NCBI GenBank assembly: GCA_965242895.1
Contig: OZ251507.1
Span: forward strand, 2,717,753-2,781,752
From: CATQHL01 sp965242895
GTDB lineage: Bacteria > Actinomycetota > Acidimicrobiia > Acidimicrobiales > CATQHL01
Direction: 5' to 3'
Length of the DNA: 64,000 bases
The notes under the pieces are model-generated. The model did no database searches and was not told the DNA's origin. It saw only the letters and a program-made list of their open reading frames with translations. This document shows, one piece after another, positions 15,715 through 25,600 of the stretch (position 1 is its first letter; each line of letters begins with the position of its first letter). A program made the translations under genes and the position numbers.

Positions 15715-17108
15715 CAATCGACCTCACCCAGCCCCGTCACATCCACATCATTGGGATCGGAGGCGCCGGAATGAGCGCCCTCGCCGGCGTCCTGTCGGCA
15801 GCCGGACACCACGTCAGCGGGTCGGATCTGAAGGTCTCCCAGTGCACGGAGCGCCTCGTCGCCGACGGAATACCTGTCTTCGTGGGGCACCGAAAGGAAA
15901 ACCTGGCACACCTCCTTCCGCACAGCACCGCTGTCGTGGCGCGCTCAAGCGCCGTACGGGACTCCAACCTCGAAGTCAAGGTGGCCAAGGCGTCTGAAAT
16001 CCCCGTCTGCTCACGCGCTGAAATCCTGGCCGGCGTCTGCCGGCTTCGGCAAAGCTTCGCAATCGCAGGCACCCACGGCAAAACGACGACCACCTCCATG
16101 CTCGGTCTGATACTGCGAGAAGCCGATCACGACCCTTCTTTCCTGGTAGGCGGCGAGGTCAACGAGATCGGCAGCGGAGCCCTCTGGGGGCAAGGCCCCT
16201 GGATCGTCATAGAGGCGGACGAAAGCGACGGGACTTTCCTGCAGATCACGCCCCAAGCGGCAGCAGTCACCAGCACCGAAGCCGACCACCTCAACCTCTA
16301 CAAGTCAGAGGCCGGCTTTCAGAAAGCGTTCGAGAGTTTCCTCGACGAAGTCGGCAGCCGCGGCGGCTACCGCCTGGTCTGCACAGACGAGGAATGGGGG
16401 AAGCGGTACGCCTCGCGCCATCCCGACGTTCATACCTACGGATGTTCAGAAGGGGCCGACCTGCAGCTAGCGGAGATTGCAGTGAGGCGCTCCTCCGTGG
16501 AGTTCACCCTCTTGCGAACCGAAGGCGAAGCGGTGAAGATGAGGCTCCCGCTGCCCGGCGTTCACAACGCTCTGAACGCCGTCTGCGCTGCTGCTTGCGC
16601 TGAGCACCTAGGCGTAGAGCTGGAGGAAAGCGCACGGATACTCGCCGGCTTCGGCGGCGTGGCCCGGCGCTATGAGTTTCGCGGTTCTGCCGCCGGCGTG
16701 ACGTTCATCGACGACTACGCCCACCTGCCCGGTGAAGTAAAAAGGGTGCTCCACACCGCCCGAGCCGGAGGCTGGCGCCGTGTCGTTTGCGTCTTCCAGC
16801 CTCACCGCTTCAGCCGCACCTCCCACCTTCACAGGGAGTTCGCCACAGCGTTTGCCGATGCAGACCTGGTCGTGATGACCGACGTCTACGCTGCGGGAGA
16901 AGACCCCATTCCAGGGGTCAGCGGCAAGTTGGCGCTCGACGCTCTGCTCGAGGCGGAGCCCCGCAAGCGGGCAGGATGGTTCCCGCACCGCGAAGACCTG
17001 ACGAGTTACCTGCTCGGCGAGCTCAAAGAAGGCGACGTGTGCCTCACCCTCAACGCCGGCGACTTGACGACGCTCCCCGACGAACTCATGGATCGGCTGG
17101 AAGGATGA
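15711..17108 (+). CDS. murC: UDP-MurNAc:L-alanine ligase MurC
   Basis: 465 residues from ATG 15711, which overlaps the murG stop and starts just before HIHIIGIGGAGMSALA. The frame is open further upstream, but that stretch lies in murG. GTHGKTTTT at 120-128, EADESDGTFL and PHRFSRT are family motifs. DDYAHLPGEV replaces the more common AHHP. It adds the first alanine of the stem peptide. Overlaps murB by four bases. Confidence 0.95.
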   Translation: MTIDLTQPRHIHIIGIGGAGMSALAGVLSAAGHHVSGSDLKVSQCTERLVADGIPVFVGHRKENLAHLLPHSTAVVARSSAVRDSNLEVKVAKASEIPVCSRAEILAGVCRLRQSFAIAGTHGKTTTTSMLGLILREADHDPSFLVGGEVNEIGSGALWGQGPWIVIEADESDGTFLQITPQAAAVTSTEADHLNLYKSEAGFQKAFESFLDEVGSRGGYRLVCTDEEWGKRYASRHPDVHTYGCSEGADLQLAEIAVRRSSVEFTLLRTEGEAVKMRLPLPGVHNALNAVCAAACAEHLGVELEESARILAGFGGVARRYEFRGSAAGVTFIDDYAHLPGEVKRVLHTARAGGWRRVVCVFQPHRFSRTSHLHREFATAFADADLVVMTDVYAAGEDPIPGVSGKLALDALLEAEPRKRAGWFPHREDLTSYLLGELKEGDVCLTLNAGDLTTLPDELMDRLEG

Positions 17109-18067
17109 CCCGCTTGGGGATTTCCTGGAACGAACTCGCAGCGAGCATCGAGAAAGAACTCTCTCAAAGCCGCGTACGGCAAGAGGAGCCGATCGGAGCG
17201 CTGACCACTTACCGGGTAGGGGGGAGCGCACGAGTTTTCGTGGAACTCGACGGCTCGGAGGATCTGCTGAGCCTGGCCCGCCTCAAGTCCGCCCTCCCTG
17301 ATCTGAAGTGCCTGATCATCGGGCGCGGCTCCAACCTTCTGGTCAGCGATTCCGGCTTTGACGGCCTGGCGCTTCGCCTAGGTCCTGCCTTCGCCTACAG
17401 CAACGTCGCAGGCACGCTAGTCACTGCTGGGGGGGCCATGACGATGCCTGCCCTGGCGCGGCGATGCGCCTCCGAAGGGTTGGGGGGCCTGGGCTGGGCG
17501 GTGGGGGTGCCGGGCAGCGTCGGCGGAGCCGTACGCATGAACGCTGGCGGGCACGACTCTGACGTTGCAGAAGTGCTGATCGGGGCGTCCGGGGTGGACT
17601 TCCAGACCGCCGAGGAGTTAGAAGTCAGCAACGAAGACCTCCGGCTGGGTTACCGCTGCTCTGCGGTGAGCGACCATCTGCTGATCACCCAAGCACGCTT
17701 CCGACTTCAGGAAAGCGACCCAGAAACGGAGAAGGGCACTCTAGAGGAAATAGTGAAATGGCGACGCCTGAATCAGCCCGGAGGCAGCAACTCCGGATCC
17801 GTGTTCAAGAACCCGCCAGGAGATTCGGCCGGGCGTCTCATCGAAGCCGCCGGCTGCAAGGGAATGCGCGTTTGCTCGGCAGTCGTTTCCGACAAGCACG
17901 CCAACTTCATCATCACTGACCGCTCCGGATCAGCCCAGGATGTTCTCTCACTCATGTGCAAGGTCGCCTCAATCGTAAAGGAGAGGTTGAACGTGGAACT
18001 TCATCCCGAAACACGGCTAGCAGGTTTCGACTTCGAGTGGAGCAAGCACAGAAAGGAAGCAACATGA
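17105..18067 (+). CDS. murB: UDP-N-acetylenolpyruvoylglucosamine reductase MurB
   Basis: 320 residues from ATG 17105, overlapping murC. TTYRVGGSARVF, GRGSNLLVSD, GVPGSVGGAVRMNAGGH and SGSVFKNP (the serine of the proton-donor motif) followed by AGRLIEAAG and KHANFII match the FAD enzyme that reduces enolpyruvyl-UDP-GlcNAc to UDP-MurNAc. Its length suits the shorter MurB type common in Gram-positive bacteria. The stop overlaps ftsQ by four bases. Confidence 0.95.
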   Translation: MTRLGISWNELAASIEKELSQSRVRQEEPIGALTTYRVGGSARVFVELDGSEDLLSLARLKSALPDLKCLIIGRGSNLLVSDSGFDGLALRLGPAFAYSNVAGTLVTAGGAMTMPALARRCASEGLGGLGWAVGVPGSVGGAVRMNAGGHDSDVAEVLIGASGVDFQTAEELEVSNEDLRLGYRCSAVSDHLLITQARFRLQESDPETEKGTLEEIVKWRRLNQPGGSNSGSVFKNPPGDSAGRLIEAAGCKGMRVCSAVVSDKHANFIITDRSGSAQDVLSLMCKVASIVKERLNVELHPETRLAGFDFEWSKHRKEAT

Positions 18068-18918
18068 GCACCATTACTGCTCCGACAGTCTTAAGACCTC
18101 GAGTGCAACCCAAGAATGGATCCCTGCCCAAAGTTGGTAGTTCCTCTCGGAGTTCCGCTCCGACAAAAGCGGAAGCATCCACCCTCAGAGCAGACCGAAA
18201 ACCTTTCGGCAAACGTCAAATTGTGCTGCTTCTCATAGTCCTACTCGGAATTGCTCTCGCCTTCGGCTACTGGCTGTCGCAGAGCAGTTTCCTCGACGTC
18301 GACGAAGTCAAAATCGTCGGCGCCGTCCGAACCGACGTCGAAAGCATCCTGGAAACTTCCGGCCTCTCCCGAGGTGATCCTCTTCTCGGTCTCGGACTGA
18401 CAGAAGCGAGATCCCGTATTGTGGAGCTCCCCTGGGTCAAATCCGTGCGCAGTGAGCGTTCCTGGTCGGGAGAGGTGACCTTGAGCATTTCCGAGAGGAC
18501 GCCGGTAGCCGCCATCGCAGTTCCAGGCGCTTGGTCGACGGTCGACGAGGACGGGCGCGTCCTCGAGCTCAGCAGCGAACAGCCCAGGGGGGTTGCCGCC
18601 GTGGAGGGAGTGTGGATGGAGCAGCCCGCCCCCGGCGATTGGCTAGATCTCACCTACCTAAAAGATCCGCTCATGGCAGCGGGCGCAATGAACGAAGTGC
18701 TGCAGAGTGCAGTGCGAGCTGTAGTAGTATCACCGGAGGGCTTGATTTTAGATCTAAACATTCCCGGCTATGTACTCTTGAAAGAAGGTAGAAATATCGA
18801 AGAAAAGATGAGTACAGTCGAGGCATTCCTCACTCAAGTAGACCTTGAATGTTTGGATAGATTAGATGTAAGAGCAACAACGGCTCCGGTATTGACACGC
18901 ACCCCTGATTGCGTGTAA
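18064..18918 (+). CDS. ftsQ: Cell division protein FtsQ
   Basis: 284 residues from ATG 18064. A cytoplasmic tail of about 52 residues, one membrane segment (about 54-73), then a POTRA domain (FLDVDEVKIVGAV ... WVKSVRSERSW) and an FtsQ/DivIB beta domain (AVVVSPEGLILDL). It links the cytoplasmic ring to FtsL and FtsW/FtsI. The last 180 bases are clearly more AT-rich than the rest of the operon, a shift that continues into the ftsZ leader. Confidence 0.9.
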   Translation: MSTITAPTVLRPRVQPKNGSLPKVGSSSRSSAPTKAEASTLRADRKPFGKRQIVLLLIVLLGIALAFGYWLSQSSFLDVDEVKIVGAVRTDVESILETSGLSRGDPLLGLGLTEARSRIVELPWVKSVRSERSWSGEVTLSISERTPVAAIAVPGAWSTVDEDGRVLELSSEQPRGVAAVEGVWMEQPAPGDWLDLTYLKDPLMAAGAMNEVLQSAVRAVVVSPEGLILDLNIPGYVLLKEGRNIEEKMSTVEAFLTQVDLECLDRLDVRATTAPVLTRTPDCV

Positions 18919-19099
18919 GCTTATATTACGAAGTTATTTGAACAGCATTAACTGTTAAGTTTAACTTTATAGTTTAGCGGATTTTCAAAGCAAGTGAACC
19001 CTTTGTTGCTGACGAATTTTTCAGTGTGCAGTGCGAATGCAATGCGACCCAACAAAGAAGGTTCAACCAATAAAAACAGAGAAACCAGAGGAATTAAAA
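18919..19099 (+). promoter_or_regulatory. AT-rich ftsZ leader, likely internal promoter
   Basis: This is the only gap of note between ftsL and pgeF, and it is AT-rich in a GC-rich cluster. It holds an 11-base palindrome TTAACTGTTAA (18948-18958), just before TTTAACTTTATAG, which could supply a -10 element. AGAGGAA lies eight bases before the GTG chosen for ftsZ. FtsZ often has its own promoters; here that is inferred from composition and position. Confidence 0.5.
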
Positions 19100-20188
19100 G
19101 TGAGTTCCCCACATCAATATCTTGCAGTTATTAGGATCGTCGGCGTCGGCGGAGGAGGAGTGAACGCCCTCAACCGCATGATCGAAGCGAACCTCAGGGG
19201 GGTCGAGTTCGTCGCCGTCAACACCGACGCTCAAACCCTCCTGATGAGCGACGCCGACATCAAGATCGACATAGGGCGCGAACTGACGCAAGGTCTCGGA
19301 GCAGGCAGCAATCCGGAAGTCGGAGAAGCAGCAGCCAAGGCCGCCGAAGAGCAGATCCGCCAAGCCATCGACGGCTCCGACATGGTGTTCATCACCGCCG
19401 GCGAGGGGGGCGGAACCGGCACCGGCGCTGCGCCGGTCATTGCCGAGATTTCTCGTGAACTCGGCGCTTTGACGATTGCGGTCGTCACTCGTCCGTTTCG
19501 TTTCGAAGGGCGCAAGCGTGCCATGCAGGCAGACAAGGGCATAGATTCCCTCAAAGAAAAGGTCGACACCCAAATAGTGATCCCCAACGACAGGCTGCTG
19601 AACGAGGTGACCGAAGGGACTACACTGATTGACGCATTCCAACTCGCAGACGACGTCCTACTCCACGGCGTCCAGGGAATAACCGACCTGATAACGACTC
19701 CTGGCCTCATCAACACCGACTTCGCCGACGTGCGCACGATCCTGAAAGACGCCGGCTCCGCCCTGATGGGCGTGGGCATGGCCTCCGGCGAGGAGCGCGC
19801 CGCCAACGCAGCCCGCAAGGCCGTCTCCAGCCCTCTGCTCGAGTCGTCCATCGAAGGCGCTCGCGGGCTGCTGCTCACGATCACCGGAAACTCTCAGATG
19901 AGTCTCAAGGAAGTCACCACGGCCGCCGAGGGCGTAGCCGCACTCTCGCACGACGATGCCAACGTCATCTTCGGCACCGTCATAGACGACACCATGGGGG
20001 ATTCCATGCGTGTCACCGTGATTGCGGCAGGATTTGAACGTTGGGACGGAAGACGATCCTCCTCCAGCCCTTCCGTCGCCGACGACGTTCTGAGTTTTTC
20101 CTCGCTGCCAGATCCATTCGCCGAAAAATCCGCAACGGAAAGTCTGGATTACGAAGACGATCTGGATCTTCCCTCTTTCCTTCGGTAG
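19100..20188 (+). CDS. ftsZ: Cell division GTPase FtsZ
   Basis: 362 residues from GTG 19100, chosen for its ribosome site and because it gives the usual start SSPHQYLAVIRIVGVGGGG. An upstream ATG would add 23 atypical residues. Tubulin signature GGGTGTGAA near residue 105, NTDAQTL, the T7 loop NTDFADVRTIL and the C-terminal peptide DLDLPSFLR that docks partners such as SepF. It forms the cytokinetic ring. No ftsA is present nearby; SepF, encoded four genes on, is the expected membrane anchor in this lineage. Confidence 0.97.
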   Translation: MSSPHQYLAVIRIVGVGGGGVNALNRMIEANLRGVEFVAVNTDAQTLLMSDADIKIDIGRELTQGLGAGSNPEVGEAAAKAAEEQIRQAIDGSDMVFITAGEGGGTGTGAAPVIAEISRELGALTIAVVTRPFRFEGRKRAMQADKGIDSLKEKVDTQIVIPNDRLLNEVTEGTTLIDAFQLADDVLLHGVQGITDLITTPGLINTDFADVRTILKDAGSALMGVGMASGEERAANAARKAVSSPLLESSIEGARGLLLTITGNSQMSLKEVTTAAEGVAALSHDDANVIFGTVIDDTMGDSMRVTVIAAGFERWDGRRSSSSPSVADDVLSFSSLPDPFAEKSATESLDYEDDLDLPSFLR

Positions 20189-20215
20189 CAAAGAGCTGCG
20201 GACGGTGTCGCTGGG

Positions 20216-20902
20216 TTGATTTCGTTTACCTACGACCTTGATGGTGGGCTTCTTGCCCAGATCAGGTTCACCACCCGCGCCGAAGGTAATTTTGCGGATT
20301 CCCCAGGTCTTTCCCTGCGGGAGAAGATGGTGGTGGATTTGCCCTGGACGCATCTCCGACAGCCTCACGGAAGACGCGTCATGGAGGTAGGCAAAGCAGG
20401 TCGACAAGACAGAATGGGGGCAGACGCTGCAGTCACGAGAGTGCCAGGGGCGGTGCTGTCTGTGAGAACCGCCGACTGCGCAGCCGTCGCGCTCGTCTCA
20501 AAAAAAGGAGTTCTGGGCGTCGTGCACGCCGGATGGCGGGGCGCCGCCGGTGGAGTGGCGGCAGCCGCAATGGAATCCGTCCAAAGGCTGGGGGCAGAAG
20601 ACGTAGAGGCGTTCCTCTCTCCCTGCATTCATCCGGAGTGCTACGAGTTCGATCCGTTCACCCTGCATGAAATCGCTGTGAGGTTTGGCCCCTCCGTGCG
20701 CTCTGAGACGGCTTGGGGAACGCCTGCGCTCTCACTGCCGGAACTCCTCAAGAGCGCGTTTTACAAGGCCGGCGCCGTAAACGTCCAAGATTCAGGGTAC
20801 TGCACGGCCTGCGACGCCGATTCCTGGTATTCGCACAGGGCTCGCAAGGACTCGCAGAGGCACGCAATGGCAGTCTGGCTGCAGGAAAAGGAAAGTTCTT
20901 GA
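20216..20902 (+). CDS. pgeF: Peptidoglycan editing factor PgeF (YfiH family)
   Basis: 228 residues from a TTG start. RQPHGRRV, VRTADCAAVAL and VVHAGWRGAAGG contain the His-Cys-His metal ligands of the multicopper-like YfiH fold, and GYCTACDADSWYSHR closes it. In E. coli the protein removes mis-incorporated L-serine from muropeptide precursors. Its place after ftsZ and before yggS is the usual actinobacterial order. The start codon is weakly supported; no other in-frame start fits better. Confidence 0.88.
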   Translation: MISFTYDLDGGLLAQIRFTTRAEGNFADSPGLSLREKMVVDLPWTHLRQPHGRRVMEVGKAGRQDRMGADAAVTRVPGAVLSVRTADCAAVALVSKKGVLGVVHAGWRGAAGGVAAAAMESVQRLGAEDVEAFLSPCIHPECYEFDPFTLHEIAVRFGPSVRSETAWGTPALSLPELLKSAFYKAGAVNVQDSGYCTACDADSWYSHRARKDSQRHAMAVWLQEKESS

Positions 20903-21579
20903 CGTCGCCCAGCGGCGAAAACCTGAGACAACTCCTCAGAACAAACCTGGAGAAAGTAATGAACCGTGCGGCAGACCTGGGAGCTGACCCCGCCCGAGTC
21001 AAGGTCGTGGCGGTGACCAAGAGCCGCTCGGCTGCCGAAGCCGCCGCCGCCGTCGCAGCAGGACTATGCGACCTGGGCGAAAACTACGCCGGGGAACTCG
21101 CCGACAAGTCAACAGAACTCTCCGCCCCTCCGAAGGATCCCGCCCCCCGCTGGCATTTCATCGGGAACATACAGCGAAACAAGGTGCGCAAAATCGCCCC
21201 CTGCGTGTCGTTCTGGCAAAGCGTCGACCGCCAAAGCGCAGCAGCCGAGATAGCCCGCCGGCAGCCGGGCGCTCGTGTGCTCCTCCAGATATCTCCTAGG
21301 AGGGTTCCAGGACGCGGCGGATGCCCTGCCTCCGAAGCCCCTCTGCTCCTCGAGCATTCCCGATCGATGGGTCTGAGCGTCGAAGGACTCATGTCCATGG
21401 CGCTGCCCGGCCCGCCGGAGGGCGTCAGGGCGGAATTTCAAGCCCTGCGCTCCCTAGCGGACTCCTTGGAACTGCCCATACGCAGCATGGGCACTAGCAG
21501 CGACTGGGAACTGGCCATACTCGAAGGAGCCAGCATGCTGAGACTTGGAAGGGTTCTTTTTGCCTCTTCGAACGCATAG
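20899..21579 (+). CDS. yggS: Pyridoxal-phosphate homeostasis protein (YggS/YlmE family)
   Basis: 226 residues from TTG 20899, preceded by AAAAGGAAAG and overlapping the pgeF stop by four bases. The open frame extends upstream only inside pgeF. VKVVAVTKSRS holds the PLP lysine (K41), then LGENYAGELADK, WHFIGNIQRNK and LSMGTSSDWELAI-type motifs (here RSMGTSSDWELAI). It binds PLP and keeps its level steady; no catalytic reaction is established for the family. Confidence 0.92.
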   Translation: MTSPSGENLRQLLRTNLEKVMNRAADLGADPARVKVVAVTKSRSAAEAAAAVAAGLCDLGENYAGELADKSTELSAPPKDPAPRWHFIGNIQRNKVRKIAPCVSFWQSVDRQSAAAEIARRQPGARVLLQISPRRVPGRGGCPASEAPLLLEHSRSMGLSVEGLMSMALPGPPEGVRAEFQALRSLADSLELPIRSMGTSSDWELAILEGASMLRLGRVLFASSNA

Positions 21580-21771
21580 AAGACAGGCATCTGGCAGAGG
21601 GCATCTGGCAGAGGAAGAAGCGCCTTCTTTGCGCGCCTCCGGCATTCATACCGCATCTCTGCTAACTTGCTTGACTAAAGTAAAAGCATGTCGACAGGGA
21701 ACATCGCTGCGTTATCCACGAACGAAGCGGCTCGCTGCTTACGGACAGTCATATCGGAACAGGAGATCTGA

Positions 21772-22332
21772 ATGTCGACTATCAAAAGGTTTGCCCATTG
21801 GCTGGGCTTGGGTCCCGACGAGGTCGACCCATACGCCGAAAACATCCCTGCTCAGGGGGACCGCTACGACATGCCCATGCAACAGCCGTTATACCCCGTC
21901 CCTGAGGCTCCGGAGCCGCAGGTCATGGCCGAACCCAGAGCGCCGCTTCCGTCTCAGCCTGCGCCGTCTTACGAATACTCCCAGATGGACACCGCTTTCC
22001 CTGTGACCTCTGCGTCGGGGTCGCCTTCGGGTGTCAGCAGCACGGTGCGCCCTCTCAACTACGCCGACCCTGTCAAACCAATCGTGATCAACCCGAGGAG
22101 TTACGACGATGCTCAGGAGATAGGGGAGCAGTTTAAGAACCGCCAGCCGGTGATAGTGAACCTCGAAGACATCGAAGGGGATCTGCGGCGCAGGTTGGTG
22201 GATTTCGTGAGCGGGCTGTGCTTCGGGCTCGACGGAAAAGTCGAACGCGTCACCTTGGGCGTCTACCTGCTGACTCCGAGCGACGTGAAAGTAGCGATGG
22301 ACGACTCCGCTCTTTCCAGCAGCAACCAGTAA
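21772..22332 (+). CDS. sepF: Cell division protein SepF
   Basis: 186 residues, with AGGAG just upstream. The N-terminal helix MSTIKRFAHWLGLG is the membrane-binding amphipathic helix. A variable proline-rich linker (about 30-100) follows, then the SepF core (INPRSYDDAQEIGEQFKNR, VIVNLED, RRLVDFVSGLCFGLDGKVERV). SepF binds the FtsZ tail and anchors it in bacteria without FtsA. The 190-base gap upstream contains a small direct repeat (GGCATCTGGCAGAG twice, from 21588) and no clear promoter. Confidence 0.93.
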   Translation: MSTIKRFAHWLGLGPDEVDPYAENIPAQGDRYDMPMQQPLYPVPEAPEPQVMAEPRAPLPSQPAPSYEYSQMDTAFPVTSASGSPSGVSSTVRPLNYADPVKPIVINPRSYDDAQEIGEQFKNRQPVIVNLEDIEGDLRRRLVDFVSGLCFGLDGKVERVTLGVYLLTPSDVKVAMDDSALSSSNQ

Positions 22333-22399
22333 GCCAGCTCGACCTGTTCCGCTCCCTGAGCGGACGCCTTTCGACACCCGGCTGAGTCAGTGAGGGACG

Positions 22400-22666
22400 A
22401 TGAATCTTTTTCGAGAGATCATGTGCTGGGTGGTGCTCATCTACATAATCGCCTTCTTCGCCCGCATCCTGCTCTCTTGGGTGCCCGTACCCCCGGGCGG
22501 GCTGACAGCCACCCTAGGCGGCTTCCTCTACACGATCACCGATCCGCTCCTTAGACCGCTTCGCCGAATAATCCCTCCGCTGCGGCTGGGGACGGTCGGC
22601 CTCGATTTCATACCTGCGATCGTCGTGACGCTGCTGTTCATAATCCGCCGGGTCATCTGCCCCTAA
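22400..22666 (+). CDS. yggT: YggT family membrane protein
   Basis: 88 residues with two hydrophobic segments around a loop with WVPVPPGG, and the family sequence TDPLLRPLRRIIPP. Its function is not settled; in actinobacteria it usually sits between sepF and divIVA. Here no divIVA follows, and the next gene is ileS on the other strand only 23 bases away. Confidence 0.9.
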   Translation: MNLFREIMCWVVLIYIIAFFARILLSWVPVPPGGLTATLGGFLYTITDPLLRPLRRIIPPLRLGTVGLDFIPAIVVTLLFIIRRVICP

Positions 22667-22689
22667 GGACTGGGGGCCGGGGACAGGGG

Positions 22690-25600
22690 CTAGGGCGTTA
22701 CCCGATCCAGCCTCCAGCGGATCTTTTGCCCGTCCAGTTCCCCCTCACCGGAGTGCTGGCCTCCAGCCGTCTCCGCAGCAAGGTCTGCGTAGTCGACCTT
22801 CAGCGCCAGCACCTGTTCTGCTATGTAATGCTCGTGCGCTGAGATGACTTCAGCCAGTCCGTCTCCAAGGTCGAGAGTCAACTCCACCCTGTCGCTCACG
22901 TTGAAATCGAGGTCGCGCCGTCCCTGCTGAAGCAGGCGCACCAAGTGACGAGCCAACCCCTCCGAGCGCAGTTCAGGCGTCAGTTCGATATCCAGGGAAA
23001 CGACGAGACCACCTTCGGAAATAACCGCACTCGCCTTGTTGTCTTCGACCTGGAGCTCGATCTTGTACTGCTCCTCAGAGAGTCGTATGCCCTCCACCAC
23101 GACTCCGCCGTCGGGGTGGTGTTCCCACTCGCCTCTCCGTGCGGCCGCCATTACCGGCTGCATGGAAGCGCCAAGGAGCGGCCCCAGCACGTCGCCCCTC
23201 GGACGCAGGCGGAAACTCACGTCTGCGCCCAACTCCTCGGTCAGGTGAACCTCCTTGACGTTCACCTCTGCAGCAATGAGATCCACGAACGGGCGCAGGC
23301 TTTCCGCCCCTTTGCCTGCCGCCGTCAAAGAAGCGAGTGGCCACCGTGCCGGGATCCTGTTGGCAACCCGCACTCCCAGCGCCCCCGAGCAGACCGCCCT
23401 GGCGAGGTCCATGGTCTTTACCAACTTCGGGTCGCTCGGCAAGGAGTCCACCTCCGGCCAGTCGCAGAGATGCAGACTTGCCGAAGCGTCGGAGCGTCCG
23501 TTCCGTCCGTTTCCGCCGGTCCCGCCGCCGGTCCCGCCGGTCCCGCCGTCGGTCAAGCCGAGATAAATGGCCTCGCTCAAGAGCGGCAGGAGGGGGGCGG
23601 CCACCTTGAGGAGCGTCAGCAGCGCCACGTAAAGGGTGTTGTAGGCAGCCTGCTTCTCCGCCGGGTCGCTTTCTGCCGCTGGCGACCAGAAACGCTCTCG
23701 GCTGCGGCGGATGTACCAGTTGTTGAGCGCAGGCAGGAAGCCCTCGATCTTGCTGCATGCCCCAGGGACGTCGTAGGAATCCAAACAAGCAGCCGCTTCC
23801 TCTACCAACTGCCTGCTCTTCGCCAGGATGTAGCGGTCCAGGACGTGCTGGGAAGAAGCGTCCGGTTCCGCGCGTCTTTCGTCTGCGTTGGCGTAGAGGC
23901 AGAAGAAGTAATAGGCGTTCCATATCGGGTAGAGGATTTCCCGCACGGCGGCTTCCACTCCCGCATCCTGGATCCTCAAGTCGCCCCCCCGCAGCACGGG
24001 GGACGACATTAGGTACCAGCGGTAGGCGTCCGAACCCTGCTTGGCAAAAATCACTTCAGGGTCGGTGTAGTTGCGCAGCCGTTTAGACAACTTGGAGCCG
24101 TCAGCAGCCAGCACGACGCCGTGGCAGAGTGCGTTCAGGAAGGGCGGCCGGTCGAAAAGGGCGGTGGCCAGAACGTGCAGGGTGTAAAACCATCCCCGCG
24201 TCTGATTCACGTACTCCACGATGAAGTCGGCCGGGAAGTGTTTTTCGAACCACTCCTTGTTCTCGAAGGGGTAATGGTTCTGTGCAAAGGGCATAGACCC
24301 AGACTCGAACCAGCAGTCCAGAACCTCCGGCACCCTGCGCATCACGGACTCCCCGCTGGGGTCGTCGGGATTGGGGCGGGTCAGGGAGTCAATGAAGGGA
24401 CGGTGCAGGTCGTCTGGGCGCACCCCGAAGTCTCTCTCCAGTTCGTCCAGGCTGCCGTAGACGTCGATTCGGGGATAGGCAGGGTTGTCAGAGCGCCAGA
24501 CCGGAATGGGGGATCCCCAAAAGCGGTTGCGGCTGATCGACCAGTCCCGAGCCCCCTCCAGCCACTTCCCGAAACGCCCCTCCTTCACGTGGTCGGGTAT
24601 CCAGTTGATCTCCCCGTTCAGCTCCAGCATCCGCTCGCGAATGCTGGTGACCTTCACATACCAGGAACTCAGCGCCTTGTAGATGACGGGCGTGTCGGTG
24701 CGCCAGCAGTGGGGATAGTTGTGCACGTAGGTGTCGTGCCTGAGCACCCTGCCCTGCCGCTTCAGCGAAGAGATGATGCCTCGATTGGCCTCGAAGACCC
24801 CGACGCCCGCCCAGTCGGTGACTTCAGTTGTGAAGCGCCCTGATTCGTCCACCGGGGTCACTACCCCTATTCCGGCCGCTTCGCAGAGCTGCTGGTCTTC
24901 TTCTCCGAAGCCTGGCGCCATGTGCACCACCCCCGTCCCCTCTTCGGTCTCTACGAAGTCAGCGCCTAACACCTTGAAAGCCCGCTCAGCTTCGGGACTG
25001 CCTACGAAGTAGTCGAAGAGCGGTTCGAAGTCGCGTCCTATCAGGTCGCTGCCCAGCAGGGTGTCCCAGCGCTCCAACCCTCTCAACTCCGACTCGTAGC
25101 GCACCTCCGCCGCTTCCGCCAGGACATGGAAGACGCTCTCGCCGCCGCTGTCGTCCTTGAACACGGAGTAGCGCATTTCGGCGTCCACGGCCAGCGCCAA
25201 GTTGCTAGGCAGCGTCCAAGGAGTCGTCGTCCATGCCCAGAGCCTCATCCGGCCAGGGTCGCCGCTGCGATGACGCAGGTCGAAGGCGACAGTGATGGCC
25301 GGGTCCTCGCGCGGGCGGGTGGCGTCGTCCATCCTGATTTCAAAGTTGGAGAGCGGGGTCTCTGCCCCCCAGGAATACGGGAGTACGCGGTAAGCCTCGT
25401 AGATGAGCCCCTTCTCCCAGAGTTGTTTGAACGCCCACATGACGCTTTCCATGAAGGCTGCGTCCATCGTCTTGTAGTCGTTCTCGAAGTCCACCCAGCG
25501 AGCTTGCCGATTGACGTAGCGCTGCCACTCGTTGGTGTAGCGCATCACCGAGCTCCGGCACTGCTCGTTGAAGCGGTCGATTCCGAACTCGATGATGGCC

